A program made the position numbers and the translations under genes. Below, piece by piece: positions 58,372 to 64,000 of a DNA stretch of 64,000 nucleotides (positions are counted from its first letter, which is position 1; the number at the start of each line of letters is the position of its first letter). The notes below the pieces were generated by a model. It was not told the origin of the DNA, made no database searches, and saw only the letters and a program-made list of their open reading frames with translations. This DNA comes from Brumimicrobium ulvae (lineage in GTDB: Bacteria; Bacteroidota; Bacteroidia; Flavobacteriales_D; Crocinitomicaceae): the NCBI RefSeq assembly GCF_947504225.1, contig NZ_CANNGT010000004.1:62001-126000 (forward strand). Reading direction: 5' to 3'.

Positions 58372-59586
58372 ATGCTTTATAACTTTGGAATATTTATTTA
58401 TGGTATACTGATGCGCATCGGTGCATTATTCCATCCAAAGGCAAAAAAATGGGTCAATGGCCGAAAACATTTTTGGGAAAATATACCCTCTTTTCAAAAT
58501 GAACAAGTAGTTTGGTTTCATTGTGCCTCATTAGGCGAATACGAACAAGGAAAACCGATCATGGAAGCTTGGAAAAGTGAACACCCAAACGATCTAATAT
58601 TGGTCACGTTCTTTAGTCCATCAGGTTATGAAAACATGAAAAATAAATCTGTTGGTGATTACACTTGCTATCTTCCACTTGATACAAAAAGAAATGCAGA
58701 GAAGTTCATCGCACATGTTACCCCCAAAGCAGCTTTCTTTATTAAGTATGAAATCTGGATCAACTACTTAAAAATTGCAAAGAAAAATAAAGTAAAACTT
58801 TACTCTGTGAGTGCTTCATTTCGTAAAAATCATCGTTTTTTCAAATGGTACGGAGGTATGTTTAGAAAAGCATTGTTCATGTTTGACCATATTTTCGTTC
58901 AGCATGAATTGAGTAAAGAACTGTTGGCTACTATTGGCGTCAACGAAGTAACTGTATCGGGAGACACAAGGTATGACCGTGTAGCGCAACGTGTGGAGGA
59001 AGAGAAAGAAAACCCAATAATTGCACCTTGGGCAAAAGACGAGTCGATTTTTGTTATGGGAAGTTCTTGGCCTGATGATGAAGAAATTGTGATTCCCTAC
59101 ATCAATGATTTTAAAATCAACTCAAAGGTAATCATTGCTCCTCACGAAGTTGACCGTGGTCATATTCATCAAATTGAAGATCGTTTAAAGGTTAATTATC
59201 AGTTGTACACTAACATACAAAACGGTGAGGAATTGCAAAGGCACACCCAAGTGCTTATTTTAGATTGTATTGGTGTTTTAGCTGACGCTTATAGATATGG
59301 TCAATTGGCATATGTTGGAGGTGGTTTTGGTACAGGACTACATAATATCTTGGAACCTGCAGCTTTTGGTTCTCCAGTAATTTTTGGTCCGATTCATAAA
59401 AAATTTCCTGAAGCGCAAGAATTTATAGATGCTGGAATAGCAAAAAGTTGTGACGAGAACAAATCGTTTTTCGAAGCTTATACTTTCTTTAAAAACAAAG
59501 TAGGCATCAACAAAACAGTAAAGGATTTTATAGAAAGTAAACGTGGCGCCACGCGCATCGTTATGGAAACACTAACGAATTTATAA
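58372..59586 (+). CDS. kdtA: 3-deoxy-D-manno-octulosonic acid (Kdo) transferase
   Basis: 404 residues, also called waaA. N-terminal membrane anchor (LYNFGIFIYGILMRIG), the GT30 acceptor motif HCASLGEYEQGKP with the catalytic glutamate region, and the C-terminal CMP-Kdo-binding domain with MGSSWPDDEE, YVGGGFGTGLHNILEPAAFG and GPIHKKFPEA. It adds Kdo to lipid IVA at the inner face of the inner membrane, so the cell has LPS. Second gene after the outer-membrane protein (6-nt gap). No clear terminator; a repeat-rich region follows. Confidence 0.97.
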   Translation: MLYNFGIFIYGILMRIGALFHPKAKKWVNGRKHFWENIPSFQNEQVVWFHCASLGEYEQGKPIMEAWKSEHPNDLILVTFFSPSGYENMKNKSVGDYTCYLPLDTKRNAEKFIAHVTPKAAFFIKYEIWINYLKIAKKNKVKLYSVSASFRKNHRFFKWYGGMFRKALFMFDHIFVQHELSKELLATIGVNEVTVSGDTRYDRVAQRVEEEKENPIIAPWAKDESIFVMGSSWPDDEEIVIPYINDFKINSKVIIAPHEVDRGHIHQIEDRLKVNYQLYTNIQNGEELQRHTQVLILDCIGVLADAYRYGQLAYVGGGFGTGLHNILEPAAFGSPVIFGPIHKKFPEAQEFIDAGIAKSCDENKSFFEAYTFFKNKVGINKTVKDFIESKRGATRIVMETLTNL

Positions 59587-59629
59587 ATATTAGTGACCGA
59601 ACTATAAGGGATCAGTCTCAAAAGTTGGG

Positions 59630-59697
59630 GAGGGATTCATTCCTCACTTATTGAACAAGCGAGTGATGGATTTAACCACTTTTGCGCTTAAAATTTT
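59630..59697. repeat. Intergenic hairpin repeat, unit 3a (divergent)
   Basis: A hairpin GAGGGA-TTCA-TTCCTC (59630-59645; loop is the complement of TGAA) is followed by a tail GATTTAACCACTTTTGCGCT at about 59668-59687, similar to the tail of the next unit (GTTTTAACTACTTTTATAT). Confidence 0.55.
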
Positions 59698-59728
59698 AAT
59701 AATACAGTCTGTTCTAATTGCTGAAAAA

Positions 59729-59835
59729 AGCCGATGAAACGACTAATGTTATGATGCCTTAAATTTTTGAATGCGAGATGAATCCCGCGTCAATAGGAGA
59801 TTGAGGGTTTTAACTACTTTTATATTTAAAACCTT
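59729..59835. repeat. Intergenic hairpin repeat, copy 3
   Basis: It has the same order as copy 1: AGCCGATGAAACGACT (59729-59744), then the TGAA-loop core at 59764-59796 (four differences from copy 1 in 33 nt; GCGAGA-TGAA-TCCCGC), then a tail GGTTTTAACTACTTTTA. The order of two hairpins and a tail shared with copy 1, 46 kb away, supports a dispersed repeat family. Confidence 0.78.
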
Positions 59836-59987
59836 GAATAATCCTAACTCAGATCGACAAGTATTTGTACTCAATCCCCCAACTATTAGTCTTGATCCGC
59901 TATAAACCCTATTCTTAGCACGCTTACTATATTTTTAATATGCTTTTCTCACAAAGTAGCGCTCTTTTCAAGTACATAGGAACCCCT

Positions 59988-60046
59988 CAAACAAAACAAA
60001 GCCCTACAAAGTCGGTTTGCCGAAGCATAACATCCTCTGAAGGGCT
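59988..60046 (-). terminator. Probable terminator of the Bax-inhibitor-like gene
   Basis: On the minus strand AGCCCT (60041-60046) pairs with AGGGCT (60000-60005), enclosing a smaller hairpin, followed by a T-rich run (TTTGTTTTGTTT). 23 nt after the stop. The long loop makes it less certain. Confidence 0.6.
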
Positions 60047-60068
60047 CTGAACTAAAAGATATCTTTTA

Positions 60069-60785
60069 TTAATCTCTTCCACCTAGAAGGTGAAGTAAGG
60101 ACATAAACAAGTTAATGAACAAAATGTATAATGTCAATCCACCCATTAAACTCATTTTCTGTTTATTTTCTGAGCTAACGGAAGCGTCATTTGCTATTGC
60201 TTTTAAACGTTGCATTTCCCAAGCAGTAAGACCTGTAAATACGAACACTCCAACAATTGAAATCACATAAGCCAGCCAATCGCTACCGATAAACATGTTA
60301 ACGATTGCAGCAATGAATATTCCAATAAAAGCCATATACAACAGACTTCCCATTTTAGATAAGTCAACTGAAGTGGTGTACCCTAAAATAGCCATTGCTC
60401 CGAAAGCCCCTGCAGTAACAAAGAAAGTAATGGCAATATCTCCAATGCTATACACAAAAAAGATAGAGGCTAAACTCGCTCCTATCAACGAGGAATACAA
60501 AACAAATAGTCCGACTAATGCACCGAGTGAAAAGCTTTGATATTTTGCTTGAATCAAAAACACAAGTGCCAAAGGAGAGAAAGCCACTACATAAAACAAT
60601 GGACTAACTGCACCTTCTGCAGTAATAAACCATTCCATAAACAACCCTGAGCTTGCTAAATACCAAGAAACAACACCTGAAACGACAAGCGCCATAAACA
60701 TATAAGTATAAACAGCAGTAAAAAATTCTTTAACTTGAGTTTTTGATGCTGTTTGATTTATTGGTGTATCGATGAAATTTTCCAT
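60069..60785 (-). CDS. Bax-inhibitor-1/YccA-family membrane protein
   Basis: 238 residues with seven hydrophobic helices. Family features: FFTAVYTYMFMALVVSG at the start, GAMAILGYTT in the middle, and the C-terminal LTLYILFINLFMSLLHLLG. Bacterial members are inner-membrane proteins; YccA modulates FtsH in E. coli and BsYetJ is a pH-sensitive calcium leak channel. Which role applies here is unknown. Its own promoter and terminator make it a single-gene unit. Confidence 0.94.
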   Translation of the reverse strand: MENFIDTPINQTASKTQVKEFFTAVYTYMFMALVVSGVVSWYLASSGLFMEWFITAEGAVSPLFYVVAFSPLALVFLIQAKYQSFSLGALVGLFVLYSSLIGASLASIFFVYSIGDIAITFFVTAGAFGAMAILGYTTSVDLSKMGSLLYMAFIGIFIAAIVNMFIGSDWLAYVISIVGVFVFTGLTAWEMQRLKAIANDASVSSENKQKMSLMGGLTLYILFINLFMSLLHLLGGRD

Positions 60786-60807
60786 TTTTATTTAAATTAA
60801 TTATTTG

Positions 60808-60841
60808 CAAATATAGACAATTCAAAAGTTAATTTGTTCAA
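60808..60841 (-). promoter_or_regulatory. Promoter of the Bax-inhibitor-like gene
   Basis: On the minus strand TTG (60839-60841), 23 nt, TATATTTG (60808-60815). The -7 is exact; the spacer is at the long limit. Confidence 0.68.
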
Positions 60842-60939
60842 CAAGTATAACAATATCTGGACATATTAGCATTTTTTAAAAAATTACTGAGTGTATTGGC
60901 GCACTTTAGCAACAAATATGTTTTTTAGTAAGAAAAGGA

Positions 60940-61326
60940 TTATAAATCCTCATTTTTCCATTGTTTAAAAGACTCTAGTGCTCGTCTTTCTTTTTTGGTA
61001 GGTTTTCCTGTTCCGTGGCCTCGGTATGCGCTTTGAGCCGCCTGATATGTCTTATATTTTTCAATTTCCTCAAGTGGAGTTACATCAATGATATAATCCT
61101 CTACAAGTTTAGCTCCTACCCTATTGTTGAGTAGAGATTTTATCTTGTAAGTAAAAACTGAAGTATGTTTTACAATCCCTATTTCATCACCGACCTTAAC
61201 TTCACGTGCTGGTTTTATACCTTCACCATTTAGCTTTACTTTTCCTTTTTTGACTTGTTCTGTCGCTATTGAACGTGTTTTACATAAGCGAGTAAACCAA
61301 ATAAACTTATCTATTCGTACACTCAT
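60940..61326 (-). CDS. hslR: S4-domain RNA-binding protein, Hsp15-like
   Basis: 128 residues. An S4 domain covers about 1-60: VRIDKFIWFTRLCKTRSIA, KGKVKLNGEGIKPAREVKVGDEI. A basic C-terminal helix follows (KPTKKERRALESFKQW), as in E. coli Hsp15. Hsp15 binds free 50S subunits with a nascent chain and helps recycle them. The gene overlaps the YjbR-family gene by 20 nt and is third in the desaturase operon. The symbol is by family similarity. Confidence 0.87.
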   Translation of the reverse strand: MSVRIDKFIWFTRLCKTRSIATEQVKKGKVKLNGEGIKPAREVKVGDEIGIVKHTSVFTYKIKSLLNNRVGAKLVEDYIIDVTPLEEIEKYKTYQAAQSAYRGHGTGKPTKKERRALESFKQWKNEDL

Positions 61327-61675
61327 CTAATAATTCTTTTTGAACTTTTTTGGAAAATGAATTAAATATTAAGCCATAGGAATGGTCAATTAAATCATAA
61401 ATTAATTGATCAGCCACATCGCTATTCAAGGATACAGTATTCCAATGCTTTTTATTCATATGATATCCTGGTACAATTCCTTGATATGAAGCCCTCAATT
61501 CTAAGGCTTTTTCGGGGTCACATTTGAGGTTACATGAGTTCTTTAAATCATTTAAGCTCAACAACGCAAAAATTTTGTTGTTGAGCTTAAACACTAATGT
61601 TGTTTCATCGAAGGGAAAAGACTCTTCGACATGTTGCTTTTGAAGACAATATTCTCTAAAATCTTCAACATTCAT
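61307..61675 (-). CDS. MmcQ/YjbR-family protein
   Basis: 122 residues. Family motifs: EESFPFDETTLVFKLNNKIFAL, CDPEKALELRASYQGIVPGY and MNKKHWNTVSL. The fold resembles a double-wing DNA-binding domain, but the function is not established. It starts 3 nt after the desaturase stop and overlaps hslR by 20 nt, so it is the middle gene of a three-gene operon. Confidence 0.93.
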   Translation of the reverse strand: MNVEDFREYCLQKQHVEESFPFDETTLVFKLNNKIFALLSLNDLKNSCNLKCDPEKALELRASYQGIVPGYHMNKKHWNTVSLNSDVADQLIYDLIDHSYGLIFNSFSKKVQKELLDECTNR

Positions 61676-61678
61676 AAA

Positions 61679-62773
61679 CTACAATTGGTCTTGTCTACCT
61701 AATTTTTTCAACATCATTGCATGACTTTTAATTGCAGAACCAAAAGACTTCTCTGAGTTGTAAGGTAAATTAAATTCTTCGGCAGTTTCACGTACAATTT
61801 TAGAGATCTTTTTGTAATGAACGTGACAGATATTTGGGAATAAATGGTGTTCAACCTGGAAGTTCAAACCACCAACATACCAAGACAATAATTTACTATT
61901 TGGTGCAAAGTTACAGGTGTTTACTAACTGACTTACAGCCCAATCTGCTTTAATATTACCAGTTTCATCCGGCATTGGATAATTTGAAGTAGGAACAACA
62001 TGCGCTGATTGGAAAATCAATCCTAGAATTACTCCTGTAAAGAAGTGCATCGAAATAAATCCTAATAAAACCCAGTACCAAGCAACCGGAGCAAAAATAA
62101 GCGGAAGCACTAAGAACACAATGTAATAAAGAAATTTATGGACTACAATTTTCGATAAAATTCTAGAAAAGCTCGCTCCTTCTGTTTTTGTAAGTCCTAA
62201 CTTTTTATAACGAATAGCCTGTTTGAAATCTTTCACAGTTATCCACATAATGGTCATCATTCCATAAAGGAACCATGCATAATAATGTTGGTATTTGTGA
62301 TAAGATTTTCTTTCTTCATGCGGACTAAATCTCAATACTGATCCAGGATCAATATCCTCATCCATTCCTGTCACATTTGTATATGTATGGTGTAAAACAT
62401 TGTGTTGTATTCTCCACATTGAATCACTTCCACCAGCTACGGAAATCAAATCTCCCATGAAGTTATTAACAAATTTGTTCTTAGAATAAGACCCGTGGTT
62501 GGCGTCGTGCATAATGGACATTCCAATTCCGGCCATTCCTAAAGTCATCAAGAACCACATTAAGAACATTAGCCAAACTGAATCAACGACTGTTAGGATA
62601 AGAATAAAAGGAACGAAGTATAATGAAAGCATGACTATTGTTTTAATAACCATGGATGCGTTACCATATTTAGAAGTGTTTGTGTCTTTAAAGTGTTTTC
62701 TCACTCGCTTTTGAAGAGTTTTGTAAAAGTCAATATTACTTGTACGATCAAATCTGATATTTGTATTTTGCAT
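61679..62773 (-). CDS. Membrane fatty-acid (acyl-CoA/acyl-lipid) desaturase, front-end-like
   Basis: 364 residues with four main hydrophobic helices. Three histidine boxes bind the di-iron centre: HDANH (89-93), HNVLHH (124-129) and QVEHH (306-310). Q in place of the first H of the third box is typical of front-end desaturases, but there is no cytochrome b5 domain, so an external electron donor is needed. It introduces a double bond in membrane acyl chains and so adjusts fluidity; regioselectivity is not predictable. First gene of the operon, divergent from pgk, with an exact promoter and a palindrome in the leader. Confidence 0.94.
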   Translation of the reverse strand: MQNTNIRFDRTSNIDFYKTLQKRVRKHFKDTNTSKYGNASMVIKTIVMLSLYFVPFILILTVVDSVWLMFLMWFLMTLGMAGIGMSIMHDANHGSYSKNKFVNNFMGDLISVAGGSDSMWRIQHNVLHHTYTNVTGMDEDIDPGSVLRFSPHEERKSYHKYQHYYAWFLYGMMTIMWITVKDFKQAIRYKKLGLTKTEGASFSRILSKIVVHKFLYYIVFLVLPLIFAPVAWYWVLLGFISMHFFTGVILGLIFQSAHVVPTSNYPMPDETGNIKADWAVSQLVNTCNFAPNSKLLSWYVGGLNFQVEHHLFPNICHVHYKKISKIVRETAEEFNLPYNSEKSFGSAIKSHAMMLKKLGRQDQL

Positions 62774-62788
62774 AGTTTAAAATTAAAT

Positions 62789-62803
62789 AATGTGAATCAC
62801 ATT
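62789..62803. promoter_or_regulatory. Perfect 15-nt palindrome in the desaturase leader (candidate operator)
   Basis: AATGTGA-A-TCACATT has 7-bp arms around one base, 16-30 nt upstream of the ATG and just downstream of the predicted start of transcription (near 62812). The position suits repression by blocking. The spacing (one base) differs from CRP-type TGTGA-6-TCACA. Confidence 0.55.
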
Positions 62804-62816
62804 AAATATATGGAGC

Positions 62817-62844
62817 CAAAGATATGCATTTTTTATTTAACCAA
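62817..62844 (-). promoter_or_regulatory. Promoter of the desaturase-yjbR-hslR operon
   Basis: On the minus strand TTG (62842-62844), 17 nt, TATCTTTG (62817-62824), an exact consensus match. It gives a leader of about 38 nt. Confidence 0.87.
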
Positions 62845-62928
62845 CTAAATAAGTTGGGCTTGTCTAATCTTTAGCTTCTTGAGCACACTAATAACATACA
62901 TAACGTATAAATGTGTTAAAGATTGTAT

Positions 62929-62936
62929 TATTTTTG
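62929..62936 (+). promoter_or_regulatory. -7 element of pgk
   Basis: TATTTTTG, an exact TAnnTTTG match, 18 nt before the pgk ATG. No TTG at the proper distance. Confidence 0.65.
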
Positions 62937-62954
62937 CATAAAACTTTATTCATC

Positions 62955-64000
62955 ATGAAAACAATCTCAGACATTAACTTCGATAATAAAAGAGCGTTGA
63001 TCAGAGTTGACTTCAATGTGCCTTTAAATAAAGACCGTGAAGTGACCGACAATACAAGAATCAAGGCTGCGATTCCAACCATCAAACTCATTCTTGAAAA
63101 AGGAGGTAGCGTTGTTTTAATGTCACATCTTGGTCGACCAAAAAATGGAGCAGAGGAAAAATTCTCCTTAAAACATGTGGTTAAAAGTCTTGAGTTATTA
63201 ATCGGTACGGATGTTACTTTTATAGATGATTGTATAAGTGATAAAGCATTCGAAATTACCAAAAACCTATCTTCTGGAAAGGTGGTTTTATTAGAAAATT
63301 TACGATTCTACTCAGAAGAAAAAGACGGGAATCTCGAGTTTGCAAAAAAGCTTTCTCAACATGGAGATATATACATCAATGATGCTTTTGGAACAGCGCA
63401 TAGAGAGCATGCAAGCACAGCCATCATTGCTGAGTTTTTTCCGGAAAACAAATATTTTGGTCTTTTATTAGAAAAGGAAATTAAAAATATTGATGCACTT
63501 CTAAAATCTCCTCAAGCACCAACTACAGCAATTATTGGAGGTGCAAAAGTAAGTTCTAAAATTTCAATTATTGAAAAACTAATAGACACTGTTGATCAAA
63601 TAATCATTGGAGGTGGAATGGCTTATACCTTCGTTAAGGCTCAAGGCGGACAAGTTGGAGATTCACTTGTTGAGGACGACTATTTACAAACTGCACTTGA
63701 AGTTCTTTCTTTAGCTAAAGAAAAAGATGTTCAAATTCACCTACCTATTGATACCATTGTAGCAGATCGTTTTGCGAACGATGCAATTGCGAAATCATGT
63801 GAAATTTCTAAAATTGAAGAAGGATGGATGGGACTTGATATTGGTGCCGAAACAATAGATCGATTCAACACGGTAATTCAATCTTCACGAACAATATTAT
63901 GGAATGGACCAATGGGGGTTTTCGAAATGGAGAATTTCAAAAATGGAACAGTAGCTGTGGCCAACGCTTTAGTTAACGCAACAGATGCAGGTGCATTTAC
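62955..64000 (+). CDS. pgk: Phosphoglycerate kinase (3' truncated by the window)
   Basis: 348 complete codons are visible; about 45-50 residues are beyond the edge. Starts MKTISDINFDNKRALIRVDF; substrate-site motifs RVDFNVPLN, MSHLGRPKNG and LLENLRFY; NDAFGTAHREHAST; nucleotide-site motifs GGAKVSSKI and LWNGPMGVFE near the end. It makes ATP from 1,3-bisphosphoglycerate in glycolysis, and works in reverse in gluconeogenesis. Divergent from the desaturase operon, with its own -7 element. The missing part should hold the GGGDS-type nucleotide loop. Confidence 0.98.
   Translation, partial: MKTISDINFDNKRALIRVDFNVPLNKDREVTDNTRIKAAIPTIKLILEKGGSVVLMSHLGRPKNGAEEKFSLKHVVKSLELLIGTDVTFIDDCISDKAFEITKNLSSGKVVLLENLRFYSEEKDGNLEFAKKLSQHGDIYINDAFGTAHREHASTAIIAEFFPENKYFGLLLEKEIKNIDALLKSPQAPTTAIIGGAKVSSKISIIEKLIDTVDQIIIGGGMAYTFVKAQGGQVGDSLVEDDYLQTALEVLSLAKEKDVQIHLPIDTIVADRFANDAIAKSCEISKIEEGWMGLDIGAETIDRFNTVIQSSRTILWNGPMGVFEMENFKNGTVAVANALVNATDAGAF

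Larger units (their letters stand above)
59587..60068. other. 482-bp gene-free region rich in hairpin repeats
   Basis: It lies between the convergent kdtA and Bax-inhibitor-like genes. Two tandem units of the hairpin-repeat family (59630-59697 and 59729-59835) and a terminator for the right-hand gene (59988-60046) are present. The other parts (59836-59987) show nothing I can name. Confidence 0.7.

Noticed and set aside
62789..62803. CRP-type site upstream of the desaturase
   Set aside because: The TGTGA and TCACA half-sites are one base apart, not six, so the geometry does not fit CRP/FNR dimers.

Overview
The window looks like a chromosomal segment of a Bacteroidota bacterium, most likely order Flavobacteriales. 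The family is not certain; a Crocinitomicaceae-like lineage is only a guess. Evidence is the low G+C, the absence of Shine-Dalgarno sequences in favour of A/T-rich start contexts, promoters of the Bacteroidota type (TTG, 17-23 nt, TAnnTTTG), a type IX secretion (T9SS) C-terminal domain, a TonB-dependent receptor with a carboxypeptidase-regulatory-like N-domain, PD40/TPR proteins, and Kdo transferase (an LPS outer membrane).

Layout. 1-2495 (+): the end of a beta-propeller protein and a secreted M23 peptidase. 2879-7634 (-): a small S4-type RNA-binding protein and two POT-family peptide transporters, each with an extra periplasmic domain. 7833-9710 (+): an M1 aminopeptidase lipoprotein; with the POT pair this forms a peptide-utilisation cluster. 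9920-12808 (-): a TonB receptor and a thioredoxin-like protein, with a DtxR/IdeR-like palindrome over the receptor promoter. 13066-20722 (-): two paralogous small outer-membrane proteins bracketed by a dispersed hairpin repeat, and a 1982-residue alpha-2-macroglobulin-like protein without a thioester. 20833-22924 (-): yidD and a glutamate-synthase-like flavoprotein. 23597-24726 (+): rpsF-rpsR-rplI. 24789-29527: a mixed housekeeping block (TrmH-type methyltransferase, DoxX, a HEAT-like protein, deoxynucleoside kinase, a GH3-family protein).

29720-48962 (-) is the translational core: 32 adjacent genes from rpsL to rplQ (str, S10, spc and alpha clusters) with gaps of at most 75 nt, then a terminator, then era-der under its own apparent promoter. 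The one wide gap, 75 nt between rpsK and rpsD, folds into a bulged hairpin and may be an S4 autoregulatory leader.

49372-62773 holds a PcrA/UvrD-type helicase, a TPR-PD40 protein, an EI24-family membrane protein, purB, two unknown envelope proteins, kdtA, a repeat-rich 482-bp gap, a Bax-inhibitor-1-like protein, and a desaturase-yjbR-hslR operon. The window ends inside pgk (62955 onward).

I see no rRNA or tRNA genes, CRISPR arrays, insertion sequences or prophage. I found no convincing undescribed multi-gene system. The items most worth checking are regulatory or domain-level: the DtxR-like box, the rpsD leader, palindromes upstream of the desaturase and DoxX genes, apparently leaderless era and pcrA mRNAs, a triple-repeat domain in a POT transporter, and the TGAA-loop hairpin repeat family.
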